The translations under genes and the position numbers were made by a program. The notes beneath the pieces are model-generated. The model was not told where the DNA came from and searched no databases. It was given only the letters and a program-made list of their open reading frames with translations. 64,000 bases of DNA from Phorcus lineatus (Eukaryota > Mollusca > Gastropoda > Trochida > Trochidae): NCBI GenBank assembly GCA_921293015.1, contig OV121092.1, forward strand, positions 30,945,764 to 31,009,763, read 5' to 3'. Numbering within the stretch: position 1 is the stretch's first letter; each line of letters opens with the position of its first letter. This document shows, in pieces, positions 39,896 through 49,837 of the stretch.

Positions 39896-40547
39896 TTACA
39901 TTTTCCATAATTAGTTACCAAACAGGTCAATGCGCTAAAGGTCAAGTTTATATGATCATCAATATAAGTGGACTAGTGCAAAAAGAAAATAATTAATCAT
40001 TGAACATTGGTCCGTGTAGTTCCTCCTGGATTGGCAATATAAGTCTATAGTTAGAGGCACAAATGTCAGTATCATTCAAATATATTGTTCATGGGAGCAG
40101 AGAATATTGACTTGTAAGTCAGAATATTGTTTGTCCTCACTTTGAATGACGACTGATTGCTGAAGCCTCGTAAGTCCTTGTATCAATTTAATTCCAAGTA
40201 CAGGTTGGTCTACCTGAAAGTGTCCCGTAGGTGTTACAGGGTTGAGATCCGGACTCATAGTTTGCCATGGAATCGTATTTTGCGCCAGCAATTTGTAAAC
40301 ATATACAGACTGTCATTGTCATCACTACATATGCGTCTCGTAGCAAGAGGATGGTTATCAAAATGTAGAACAGCTCTGAGGTTCATCATACAAGCTATGG
40401 AATGTACACCAATACAAATATTGACCCTCCCCCCATAAGGAACCATTTCCTGAATAGTGTAGGGAGTCTTTGCCGACAGCACTATGTAAAAGTGCCAACC
40501 GTATGAAACAAAAGCCGACGCTCATCAGAATAGTGAACCTTCCTCCG
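39896..40547. other. gene-free interval
   Basis: No supported gene. The frame at 40157-40438 and its antisense partners have no recognised domain. Confidence 0.4.
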
Positions 40548-40895
40548 GTGAGTGAGTGAGTGAGTTGGGGTTTAACGTGCTTTGAACAATATTTCAGTTA
40601 TTAAACACGTGGATGACAAGCATCCAAAAGAGAGTGGACAGAAAGGGATCGAAAGGACGAGGGAAAAGACGGAAAGAAAGGCATAGTGAGAGATAGACAA
40701 CAGGTTTTAGAAGGACTCAAATTTAGTCAGGCTTCTACCCGTCGACCTGTCCAGCTTGGGTGTCCCTACCAGGAGCATAAAAGCTCCAGCTGGCATAGCT
40801 CTTGGGGTCACGGAAGCACGCAAACCACCACACCACGTTAAGGTATCGAGTCCAGTGGTGGCCTTCCTCCGGGATGCATTGGTTAAATTAACATG
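40548..40895 (-). mobile_element. SINE family C, best copy
   Basis: Read on the minus strand it ends with TTGTTCAAAGCACGTTAAAC and an (ACTC)n tail (the GTGAGTGAGTGAG run at the low-coordinate end). This is the same type of 3' domain as S1 on an unrelated body that includes AAGCTGGACAGGTCGACGGG. The 5' end near 40895 is approximate. Other copies lie at 45.5, 52.6-53.0, 53.05 and 53.9-54.3 kb. Both overlapping frames (40707-40931 and 40756-40941) are shadows. Confidence 0.75.
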
Positions 40896-41399
40896 TTTAA
40901 CAAACAAGTCTAGTCGTGCTACTAAAAACAATCACTTCTAGCAGTTATAGCTTTGGTAGAATCCAAACATCTCCGACTTTTGAGGAACATTGACAAAATA
41001 TTTTGTTAGAAGAAATATTCTCTAAGCGACATCTTTCGCTTTGTCAAATAAATATTTATGGTTATAAGCATGATTTAAATATCAGAGTTAAAACAGAAGG
41101 ATGTTTGTATGCTCAGGCATTCCACCTCATGTTCTTATTTAGATGGATTAAAACATCCTATTCGTACAGAGAGATAAAGAATGTCTGAGTGTTTCGAGAA
41201 AGCAAAGGAATAAACAACCTGATCTTTCTTGATTATCCACAAATTATATGTGTTATTGACAATGCACATTGCATAAAACTTGTAAAAGTAGTATGTAGAC
41301 GTTGCTGTGTAAAAGAGTTATCAGTTTACTATGCTTTTAGATCAATTGACAGACAAAAGCTAAACATTACATAGTCATTTGCATCTGTGACAAAATCTT
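40896..41399. other. gene-free interval
   Basis: Two abutting frames (41003-41188, 41189-41374) without motifs; not called. Confidence 0.4.
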
Positions 41400-41407
41400 C
41401 GTGTATG

Positions 41408-41854
41408 CTTTTTCTCCCATTAGATGTAGCTCCGTCATTAATTCCTATGCAACCTTTGTCATAAGAGCTCTTCTCGAGCTTCTGTCATTTTTCCTTTTGC
41501 CCTTAGCGGCACATTATAGCGACATAAACTACCTTGCTAAATTTTAACCAATGAAAACGTCGAATGCATGAATAACCTATTTGTTGTCACACAGGCCTGT
41601 TCTATGATAAAGTCGCCAATGGCTTATGTGTTCTGTAAAGAAGACTCAAAGTGAAAAGTACATTCGAATAAAGTTGGGCTTTCCGACAGGTATCTTGGGC
41701 GATTTTGAATAATAACTTTTGAAACGGTGGCACTGATTGCACAAATGACATTGATCCAACCAGACTTCTTCATTTCTAGACCGAGAAACCTTCGTATTAC
41801 TACAGAGGTTGTATTGGAATTTATGACGGAGCTACCTCTGTTGGTAGAGAATGG
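41408..41854 (+). mobile_element. hAT-type MITE family B, copy 3
   Basis: Same terminal repeats as the 62.5 kb copy (GATGTAGCTCCGTCATTAAT on the left, TTTATGACGGAGCTACCTCT on the right). An 8-bp duplication with one mismatch, CGTGTATG/CGTGTATA, flanks it at 41400-41407 and 41855-41862, as expected for hAT elements. Confidence 0.88.
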
Positions 41855-41862
41855 CGTGTATA

Positions 41863-42777
41863 GGATTCATGCCAACTCTAGTGAGAATTGTTACTGTAGT
41901 TGTGCACATAAGTGTAATTTTACAGAAACAATAATTGTTTTGTTTGATATTTGCATATTATTTCAATAGATATTGACAATTATTAGCGTACATATACATG
42001 TATGAATATAAGAGATATTAATTGTGATGCCTGATCTGACTAGTTTCCTATATTGTCTGAAACATTTCTGGTTACGGAGGACAAGATGTCATGACCATAA
42101 TCTTTCTACAATTTTCTGTAATGCACATACATGAAATATTCTGTCCTTGAGTATAACGAATGTAATTGTTAATTACGAGTCTGTTTCTTGAGTATCAGTC
42201 ATTTGTATTACCTTAAGTGAACTGATGAAATATTAAGATTGAGAAATCGTCTACACAGTTTGATTTACTTCGATCATGGGGGATTTTCGCCAACTTTAAC
42301 TGGTGTATTCCGAACACAATTTTGTACTAATGTAGGTGGTGTGATCCCAAATATAAGAAATTTGGATTTGGATTACAATTGTGTTTTGCTCGAACGATGT
42401 CGGTTAAAGAGCCATGTTATATTGATCAACACATTAAGTACCTTTGTACCTACATTTTGTCTTGGACATTAATTCTAGGAACACCAATGAAAGTGGAAAG
42501 TAGAAGTTCGATTATCTGTATCTCTATGATGAATTAGATGGTATTGTTTTTAGCAAATTCACAAGAATCACAAAATATGGATAATTTTTGAAGACTTCAG
42601 TAGCCACCCCAAGAGAATGATATGTATCACTAGTTTAACGTCTTAAAAGAAAAATGTAAATGAAATGTGACTCATTTGCATTAGAGCTCATCCAAAACAA
42701 AGAACCATAAGGTTTTACTTTTGGAAAAGAGGGCTTTACAAGACAATACGATAAAGAATTTGCATATGTTATCTATA
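41863..42777. other. gene-free interval
   Basis: Nothing recognised. A (TA)n run at about 42780-42804 follows. Confidence 0.4.
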
Positions 42778-42779
42778 AC

Positions 42780-42804
42780 ATATATATATATATATATATA
42801 TATA
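42780..42804. repeat. (TA)n microsatellite at left edge of Penelope-like element
   Basis: About 12 TA units directly next to the element's terminal AT-rich sequence. Confidence 0.9.
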
Positions 42805-42860
42805 GATTAAATATATATAGATTAAATATAACATACTTCACATAGTCGTTTGAAGAATCA

Positions 42861-42913
42861 TTTTAATCCGATACTAGTATTTCGTCAATAGTATTGACTC
42901 ATCAGGGATGAAA
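42861..42913 (-). ncRNA. hammerhead ribozyme, inverted copy
   Basis: Exact reverse-complement counterpart of the plus-strand motif: the core CTGATGA reads on the minus strand from 42905 to 42899, all three stems are unchanged, and predicted cleavage lies between 42870 and 42869. It belongs to the minus-strand Penelope-like copy. Confidence 0.92.
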
Positions 42914-43162
42914 CGATATGATCGTTAACATCGCATTACAAGCGTTTTTATAACAAAATATACGCACAATGTACAAGGATATATTGTAAATTATGCTAAT
43001 TAGGTGACATCATGGTTCTTCCTTGTAGGTCTTCTGATTGACACAATCACTCTCTTATGAGTTTACCCCTTGAGCAATATGTTAATGTGACATAATCCCT
43101 TTTGTTTTTAAATAGCTCAATTGTAGTTAGAGATATATGTCAGTGATTTAAGGGTAATCATC

Positions 43163-43607
43163 TCATTGTTTATTTAGTGAGGGTCTATAGGTGTCAATGA
43201 AGGACTCTTCAAGTCGTAAAAGTGCATTTGAGACACTGTCCATGTTAGATTTATGAAATAATTTATAGAAAGGAAATATTTTGAAATCACCATTTGCACA
43301 GGTAGAAAGATGTTTATTTACAAATAAACAGCGGTATCTGCTATCGTTATTGTGTTGTCTGTGTAAGGTTACCCTATTTCTTAGGCATTCAGTTTTACCA
43401 ATATAGGATTTTTTACACTTAGGGCACATTATTGCATAAATGACATTTTTTGAATTGCAATCAAAGTTAGATTTTATTTCAAATGTTTTGCCATTGTCAA
43501 ATTTGAAAGACGAGACTTCTAATAAATGGGGACATGTGCCACATCTTTTATTTGAACATTTGGAAACTGAAGGTCTTTCTGTTGGGTTTTGAATACCATC
43601 ATATTTA
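43163..43607 (-). pseudogene. Penelope-like GIY-YIG endonuclease domain, inverted truncated copy
   Basis: Minus-strand copy that starts abruptly at KYDGIQNPTERP, just after the arm boundary, and ends at the same RPSLNKQ stop as the plus copy. Only a few residue differences exist (for example SSFKFDNG here, SSFTFDNG in the plus copy). The Met-Ala-Arg-Arg-Ser lead-in is junction sequence, not part of the family. All GIY-YIG motif residues are retained. Truncation removes the linker and reverse transcriptase. Confidence 0.92.
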
Positions 43608-44405
43608 GACCGTCTAGCCATAATTAGTAATGAAAACCTCAGGTCTCTAAGATTAGAGGAACTAAAATCTTCACTATTGCAGCGAGGCTATCCAGAACCT
43701 CTTATCAAAGATGGAATAAATAAAGCACAGGCACTCACTCTTGAAGAGTTACGTACTCCTAAAGATAAAATAAATGAGGACCAAAACACAATCGCTTTTG
43801 TGACAACACATAATAAAAACAATGCGGAATTATTCCCTGTTATACATCGGAACTTACCGATGCTTAGTCAAGACAAGAGGTTAGGCCAAATGTTGAAAAG
43901 AAATAAAATCATTAAAAGCAAAAGACAGCCAAAAAATCTTAAACACATCATAACAAGGGCTAAATATGATGGTATTCAAAACCCAACAGAAAGACCTTCA
44001 GTTTCCAAATGTTCAAATAAAAGATGTGGCACATGTCCCCATTTATTAGAAGGCTCGTCTTTCACATTTGACAATGGCAAAACATTTGAAATAAAATCTA
44101 ACTTTGATTGCAATTCAAAAAATGTCATTTATGCAATAATGTGCCCTAAGTGTAAAAAATCCTATATTGGTAAAACTGAATGCCTAAGAAATAGGGTAAC
44201 CTTACACAGACAACACAATAACGATAGCAGATACCGCTGTTTATTTGTAAATAAACATCTTTCTACTTGTGCAAATGGTGATTTCAAAATATTTCCTTTC
44301 TATAAATTATTTCATAAATCTAACATGGGCAGTGTCTCAAATGCACTTTTACGACTTGAAGAGTCCTTCATTGACACCTATAGACCCTCACTAAATAAAC
44401 AATGA
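43608..44405 (+). pseudogene. Penelope-like ORF C-terminus: linker plus GIY-YIG endonuclease (5'-truncated)
   Basis: The frame is open from before 43620; the first residues in element sequence run NENLRSLRLEELK…LQRGYPEPLI, the linker that follows the reverse transcriptase in Penelope-like proteins. Next come a Cys-rich motif (CSNKRCGTC), then the GIY-YIG fold: VIYAIMCPKCKKSYIGKTE carries the two motif tyrosine segments, LRNRVTLHRQH the conserved Arg, and RLEESFIDTYRPSLNKQ the conserved metal-binding Glu, ending at 44405. All expected catalytic positions are present, but without the reverse transcriptase the element cannot move by itself. In the full protein the endonuclease nicks the target and primes reverse transcription. 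Confidence 0.93.
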
Positions 44406-44654
44406 GATGATTACCCTTAAATCACTGACATATATCTCTAACTACAATTGAGCTATTTAAAAACAAAAGGGATTATGTCACATTAACATATTGCTCAAGG
44501 GGTAAACTCATAAGAGAGTGATTGTGTCAATCAGAAGACCTACAAGGAAGAACCATGATGTCACCTAATTAGCATAATTTACAATATATCCTTGTACATT
44601 GTGCGTATATTTTGTTATAAAAACGCTTGTAATGCGATGTTAACGATCATATCG

Positions 44655-44707
44655 TTTCATCCCTGATGAGTCAATACTATTGACGAAATACTAGTATCGG
44701 ATTAAAA
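44655..44707 (+). ncRNA. hammerhead ribozyme, type I, short stem III
   Basis: Core CTGATGA at 44663-44669. Stem II is GTCAAT/ATTGAC with a three-base loop ACT (44670-44684). The conserved GAAA is at 44685-44688. Stem III is very short: ATAC/GTAT with a two-base loop, closing into the UH cleavage motif with C at 44698. Stem I pairs ATCC before the core with GGAT after the cut (44699-44702), then a mismatch and three more A-T pairs. Predicted cleavage lies between 44698 and 44699. Hammerheads with minimal stem III are established components of Penelope-like terminal repeats. Confidence 0.92.
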
Positions 44708-44783
44708 TGATTCTTCAAACGACTATGTGAAGTATGTTATATTTAATCTATATGTGACCTTGCGTTTGAACCAATTCAACTTT

Positions 44784-44785
<2 letters not shown>

Positions 44786-44833
<48 letters not shown>
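44786..44833. repeat. (TA)n microsatellite near right edge of Penelope-like element
   Basis: About 24 TA units, separated by some 30 bp from the element end. Confidence 0.9.
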
Positions 44834-44835
<2 letters not shown>

Positions 44836-45004
44836 TGCCTCCCCTCATTCATCTGGCATAGTACAGAAAGGCGTGTTTTAATCAACATCACATACAATTT
44901 TAACAAATCTTTATCTCATTGCCATTCCACAATTGTCTTTGTTTGATAAAGAAGTCATATATTAGGGGAAATAAAACTCTGGATTTAAGAAATTATAGAC
45001 ATTA

Positions 45005-45340
45005 TTTTATTTAATTCTTCAACATTGATATTTCCTAGAAATAGATGCGATTTATAATTTACAAGATAGATCGATTCCCGTTAACTAATGCACTGGATTT
45101 GGAGATGGGAAAAGCGAGAAATATTAAATTTCTGTGTGGGTTTAAAATAAATTGATTCTGTTGAAAAAAAAGATGAGATTGCAGTTTATGGCCTTGGAGC
45201 ATTGTTACTGAGGGGAGAAAAACAGAATCTGTCACTTGCAGAGAGATATGTAAAAGAAACTGTTTTACAAACTTATGCCTAAGGTGAAAAATGTACTGTT
45301 CTGTCTGCCTTCAGATGTTTGTAATGGTTCGGAATATGAA
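45005..45340. repeat. diverged segmental duplication, block X2
   Basis: Aligns with the first third of block X1 (38440-38830) in the same orientation; shared strings include AAATTTCTGTGTGGGTTTAA and GGTTCGGAATAT. Confidence 0.75.
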
Positions 45341-45544
45341 TGTGATTGACGTTTAAAATTGAGTTAAAAATATTCCCTTTTTACGCGTTAGTAAAATTAT
45401 ATATTTTGCAGTTATATATATTATGTTATGTATTGCCATGTAACCTGTATGGCAAGGACGTGTCTACAGAAGTTTGCAATTAGGACGAGTCTAATGACAA
45501 CGACCTCTTTATTGGTGATGACGATTTTCTCATTCTCCCTGCAT

Positions 45545-45745
45545 CAGTGAGTGAGTGATATTGGGTTGAACGTGTTCTGAACAAAATTTCAGTAATTAAA
45601 TACGGGGATGACGAGCAGCCAAAAGAGAGGACAGAAAAGGGAGAAGGGGAGACACAGGATGAGGGATAAAACGGAAGGAAAGCATAGTGAAAGATAGACA
45701 GCAGGTTAAAGAACGACATAATTTGGTCTGGCTTATACCACTAGC
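45545..45745 (-). mobile_element. SINE family C copy
   Basis: Same 3' domain and tail as the 40.55 kb copy (GTGAGTGAGTGATATTGGG at the low end), followed by the AAGAGAGGACAGAAA and AAAGATAGACAGCAGG blocks. The 5' part is missing. The 79-residue antisense frame is a shadow. Confidence 0.72.
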
Positions 45746-45912
45746 AACGTGGAATTTAATGAAAATGAAATGATTGCAAAAGCAAAAAAAGTGATCCAGC
45801 GCTAAGGATGTAAAACATCCAGCAAAATATCTGAACGAGCTTTTAAGGGGTGAATCTAATCAAGATGGAGGGTCTGAGTCTACCGATCCTGTCACTGAAA
45901 CCAGAGGGTTAA

Positions 45913-46165
45913 GTTAGTGAGTTATTGTTTTACGCCGCTTGGGCAATATTTCAGCCACTAGTGGCTTGGAAACATAGGGTCAAGAGGACCCCATTATATT
46001 GGTGTGTGGTCAAATTGGAGGGTTAAATGATCCGATCGTTTACATGTTACGGAGGCCACGTACAAGTGCATCTTTAACGAGAAATTCCTTGAGGACACGC
46101 TTTCTTCAGACAATCCTAAGGGCTTTCCTGGACTCCTTGCCGAAGTGGGAACTTTAGAGTAGTAT
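45913..46165 (-). mobile_element. SINE family D (single copy here)
   Basis: At the low end, TTTTACGCCGCTTGGGCAAT followed by ATTTCAGC is, in reverse complement, the same 3' domain as S1 and C. The body is different from both. No A or B box is recognised, so the 5' end is uncertain. Confidence 0.55.
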
Positions 46166-46234
46166 ACCTCAACACTTTCCCTTTTTTTCAGTTACTGAAA
46201 CTCTTTTTGCCAAATCGAAACCAAGTTTCACGTA

Positions 46235-46478
46235 TGACCTATTGTTATTATCCGATTTCTTCAAGTTCTTCGTTATTATTATTATTTGTACTTTTTTATG
46301 AACGAGATACAGCCAAAACGGCTGCTTCAAATTCAACCAAATTTGGTAATTTGGATTCTTAAATTGCCAACTTCAAGTGCACATAACTCAAACACCTAGG
46401 CTTGGATTTTTATGAATTTAGCATGAGAGTTAGGATAAAAGAATAAAATCGCTTGCGAACAGTCACTTCCGGTCACAA
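46235..46478. repeat. repeat F, copy 1
   Basis: Shares CCTATTGTTATTATCCGATT, an ATT-rich stretch, the ACAGCCAAAACGGCTGCTTC block and, after a diverged part, GCGAACAGTCA with 56719-57000. It ends within about 10 bp of the stop codon of the DUF6589 gene. Confidence 0.75.
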
Positions 46479-46485
46479 GAAAGGG

Positions 46486-48924
46486 TCAAACTTTGCCTTT
46501 AGGAAAAGTATAGTCTGTCATCCAGACCCTATGGCAAAATATTAAAGGAGCCTTCTTAAGTCTAGAAAATGTTGGCAAGTCTAGTTGCCTCAGCCATAGA
46601 TCCACAAGACACAAAATGTCCTCTGAGAAATTTGCATTGGTATGCTTTCCGGCATTGTGACGGACATTGGCTAATTTATCAAAGTGCTTACATATTTTGT
46701 CTGTTGTGAGTGCACTTCGACTCACTCTTAGAATTGTTTTCTCAGTGTACTTTCCTCTATAGGTGTGCACTTCGTCCTTGAAAACTTTGTTGCAGTGTTC
46801 AATATCCAGATCATTTGGATGGTTAGTGTCTGGTTTTCCTTGATGATTAACTGTTCTGTTCCATATAAGACGTTCTGCCTGTCTCTCAGAGAGAAGAACC
46901 TGGGCCTGGGCTGTTGTTTCGAGCATACCAAAGGCATATTTTGGACATTTGCAGGCCTTGTAATAAATACAAAAATACTTGGCAATCCTCATCATTCGCT
47001 CTCCGTCACCCATTTTGATGGCATCATTGTGGTTCAGTCTCAAAAGTCCCAATGTCAGACACAGCTTTGTGTAGTTGTACACTGTTCCCTTCTCTTGAGA
47101 TTTGGAGGCCGAAGTTATCCCTTTGGAATTGTAAAGAGGGTCTGGGTGCTGATGTACACGAGCCTCATGTTTTCTGAGAGCTGATGGCCTTACATACTCT
47201 TTATGACAGTATCGACAGGCTATCGTGTTTGATTGAGGTCCAAAATCAGGAAGTTTAGGCACTAGTATCTCAACATGTTGTTCAACAAATGCCAAAGCAT
47301 TTCCCATGATGTAATCATACATTGACTTTTCATCTCCAATAGGTCCATCATACTCTGGTGTGGGCTTAGATTCCAGGTTTTCCATTTTGAAATGTTGTAA
47401 GCCTCCTGATACTATGTAAGCAGCCGTGACTTTGTCCATGAATTCAGCAGATGCATAGTAATCATTGTGAGAATCAGCAGGTACATTTTTTGCATTTATA
47501 CGGTTCTTTGCAGCAGCCAGGGTTCCTATGCACTTGAAAGATTCTGATTTGTACAATTGGCTCCAAATCAATTTGAGAAACTCCGCCTGATTGTGAAACT
47601 CTTCCATCTTTGGAATCAGGCCTTGCAAACTTTTTGATGGTGTTCTGCCATTTTCTCTGCATTGTTGGGCTCGCTTATGACGCTCAAAAGTGAGGTAGTC
47701 ACCACCACTGAGTGTCTTTAGTGGCACTTTGCTTGAATCTTCCAAGTCATGGTTTGGAACAAACTGGTGGATGAACTGACAAATGTCGATCATTTCTGCA
47801 TTGTATTGTTCATTTTTCTCAAGGACACCAAGATTTCTTCTGCTTGTTTTTGATTTCATCTCCTTCATGTATTTGTGACACATATAGTCTGGAAGAACAG
47901 CAGAAAAACTGGACAGACTTGGAATGAGTTCAGTCCACTTCCATGCAACCAAGAGGGCCAGCTCCTTCTTAATGACAGATTGTTCACTTTGAGATGGAAT
48001 GAATTCAGAAAATTTAACTTTGTCAGGATCATTCTTAGGGTTGAAATCGTCTAAATGATTGCCGCTAACACGATTCAAGTAAGCACATATTTGGAACATA
48101 TGTTGACTTTTGTTCTGGATTGTTAAAGTCATGTGACGGACTTTAGTATAAAAGTCCACATTGTCTCCAACAAAGTAAAATCCCGGATGCATATCAGTCT
48201 GGTGCTTCTGCAGTGTTCTTGCTGCATCATCTAACAAGAGAACGGTGTCTGGCGATGCTTCAATTTCAACTGTTTCTTTTAAAATTTGAACGTTGTTCCT
48301 TAGTGCCTTCTCTTGGAGATGGTCTTCTTCACACTGTGCCTTCCAATTAAGAATATCATGGTTCCAAGCCTTGGAAAAATTTTCAATGTCATTTGAAAAT
48401 CCATTATAAGCACAACAGTCTCCTGTCGCACTCAATCTTTGAAACAAGGATTTCTTTGCCCCTCCTCTTACAAGAAGAATGCTATTAAGATGTTGTATAG
48501 CATTTAAGTCCCTGTTGTACGCTGATATCAACTTTGAAGCAGCTGTTACTATTGAAGGCAATAGTGATTCAATATTTTTGCGCTTGTTTCTATGAAGCGA
48601 TGGATTTGATGTGAACACCTGAAGAATTGTCCAAAAGGTTGGCGCCTTTTGTTTTAATACAAGAGAGATTTCTTCAAATGAGAGATCTAGAAGACTTTGT
48701 GAATCAGTTTGTCTTAGAATGGTAGGGTTCTGTTTTGAGCATAAGTCAGATACTTCTCTTTGGATTTGATGGCAAAAATTTGCAATCAGATATTTCTGAA
48801 GGTCTTCACATTGGAAAATAACTCCTGATAGATACTTGTAATCTGATGTGGTCAGGGCATAGGCGATAGGTCCAAGGTTATCAAGTACATTCTGCTTGAC
48901 TCCATCTTGTAAACTAATTGTTAC
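46486..48924 (-). CDS. DUF6589-domain protein, exon 2 (main coding exon)
   Basis: 812 codons without interruption, to a stop at 46486-46488. Together with exon 1 it gives a predicted 968-residue protein, a usual size for the family. Recognisable DUF6589 signatures are GGDYLTFERHKRAQQ (about residue 562 of the spliced protein), a long helical stretch ending GGLQHF near 666, GDGERMMRIAKYF, then ERLIWNRTVN and NDLDIEHCNKVFKDEV near the C-terminus. A C2H2 zinc finger (CRYCHKEYVRPSALRKH…H) starts at about residue 726. The exon starts at 48924 after a TTCATTCCAG acceptor; upstream residues in the open frame are intron. Function of the family is unknown. The conserved acidic residues in GGD, GDG and DLDIEH would fit a nuclease or transposase fold, but that is inference. 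No frameshift or internal stop, so it is probably functional. Confidence 0.87.
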   Translation of the reverse strand, partial: VTISLQDGVKQNVLDNLGPIAYALTTSDYKYLSGVIFQCEDLQKYLIANFCHQIQREVSDLCSKQNPTILRQTDSQSLLDLSFEEISLVLKQKAPTFWTILQVFTSNPSLHRNKRKNIESLLPSIVTAASKLISAYNRDLNAIQHLNSILLVRGGAKKSLFQRLSATGDCCAYNGFSNDIENFSKAWNHDILNWKAQCEEDHLQEKALRNNVQILKETVEIEASPDTVLLLDDAARTLQKHQTDMHPGFYFVGDNVDFYTKVRHMTLTIQNKSQHMFQICAYLNRVSGNHLDDFNPKNDPDKVKFSEFIPSQSEQSVIKKELALLVAWKWTELIPSLSSFSAVLPDYMCHKYMKEMKSKTSRRNLGVLEKNEQYNAEMIDICQFIHQFVPNHDLEDSSKVPLKTLSGGDYLTFERHKRAQQCRENGRTPSKSLQGLIPKMEEFHNQAEFLKLIWSQLYKSESFKCIGTLAAAKNRINAKNVPADSHNDYYASAEFMDKVTAAYIVSGGLQHFKMENLESKPTPEYDGPIGDEKSMYDYIMGNALAFVEQHVEILVPKLPDFGPQSNTIACRYCHKEYVRPSALRKHEARVHQHPDPLYNSKGITSASKSQEKGTVYNYTKLCLTLGLLRLNHNDAIKMGDGERMMRIAKYFCIYYKACKCPKYAFGMLETTAQAQVLLSERQAERLIWNRTVNHQGKPDTNHPNDLDIEHCNKVFKDEVHTYRGKYTEKTILRVSRSALTTDKICKHFDKLANVRHNAGKHTNANFSEDILCLVDLWLRQLDLPTFSRLKKAPLIFCHRVWMTDYTFPKGKV

Positions 48925-49837
48925 CTGGAATGAATACATATGTTTTAGTTTCATGTTTGGTCCACAAAGTAATGTCAATAAAAAAATATCAGAAGTATTC
49001 AATTGTTACTGATGTTTAAATTGAATGTGTAAATCTGCACAATAAATCTGACACTTAGGAATTGTTACTACAGTTGCAATTCATTAGTTTTAAATTATTA
49101 TCATTATTTTTTTATTCTGCATTATACTTATCAAACATAGATTATGTAATAGAAAAAGGAGCATATCACCTATATGTTATAAATTGAAACATATCTTGAC
49201 AGTGTTTACTGCATCATTTAAGAAATTTTATTAGTTATGTAATTATTTCGCCCATTTATAAAACATCATTCTAAAATTGCATAATATCTCTAAGCTGTAA
49301 GTGGCATAGACTAAGTTGTTGAAGTCAAATATGTCAAACTTTATAAATGGTGTTATCTTATCGAGAATAAGAAGTTAAATCTTAGAAAATCAGAATTCTT
49401 ATGCTTATCAGTTCAGAAGAGTGACAATAAACGGGAAAAAGTCATGATTTCTGATCTAAAACCAGACAGTTACACACACCAATGAACGGAAATTTTTAAA
49501 CCTATTAACAGCAGACAAAAAGACATATGCGTTGATATTGGGAAATAGGTCATAAGAATTACATGTTTATCTGCCACAAAATTTCGTCTTTTTAACATTT
49601 ATAGGGCTATTTTCCAATTATCATTGCAAACAAGAACATATCATCATTTTGACATTTTAGAGATAAAAATGCAAGTTTCGTTACCTAAGGCAGTTTTAAC
49701 TTATCACAGGTCAAACAGTATTTTGGCTCTTACTAAAGCCACATGAAAAATCATGAAACATACTCTGTGTCGCTTTTGATTAGTTTAGCTTTAAATAATG
49801 TTGTGATCTAGTAAATATTGACATTTAATTCACTTAC
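48925..49837 (-). other. intron of the DUF6589 gene
   Basis: 913 bp with consensus GTAAGT donor and a CAG acceptor preceded by a modest pyrimidine stretch; phase 0. AT-rich, with no repeat recognised inside. Confidence 0.8.

Larger units (their letters stand above)
42815..44754. mobile_element. Penelope-like element, head-to-head inverted pair of 3' ends
   Basis: Two arms of about 790 bp (42815-43607 and 43962-44754) are near-identical reverse complements around a 354-bp unique spacer. Each arm holds, from centre outward, a GIY-YIG endonuclease domain, a stop, a 3' untranslated region and a hammerhead ribozyme. The spacer belongs to the plus-strand copy, which therefore extends a little further 5'. 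Both copies are 5'-truncated and the reverse-transcriptase domain is absent. Both outer ends lie close to (TA)n tracts. Such inverted, truncated partner copies are known for Penelope-like elements. The near identity of the arms indicates a recent event or conversion between arms. Confidence 0.93.

Noticed and set aside
40157-40482. overlapping frames on both strands (93 and 75 residues)
   Set aside because: Mutually antisense, no recognised domain in either; probably chance openness.
42815-44754. complete, autonomous Penelope-like element
   Set aside because: No reverse-transcriptase motifs are present in either copy; both begin in or after the linker.
46765-47184. 139-residue plus-strand frame
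   Set aside because: Antisense to the DUF6589 exon, with no motif and no independent support.
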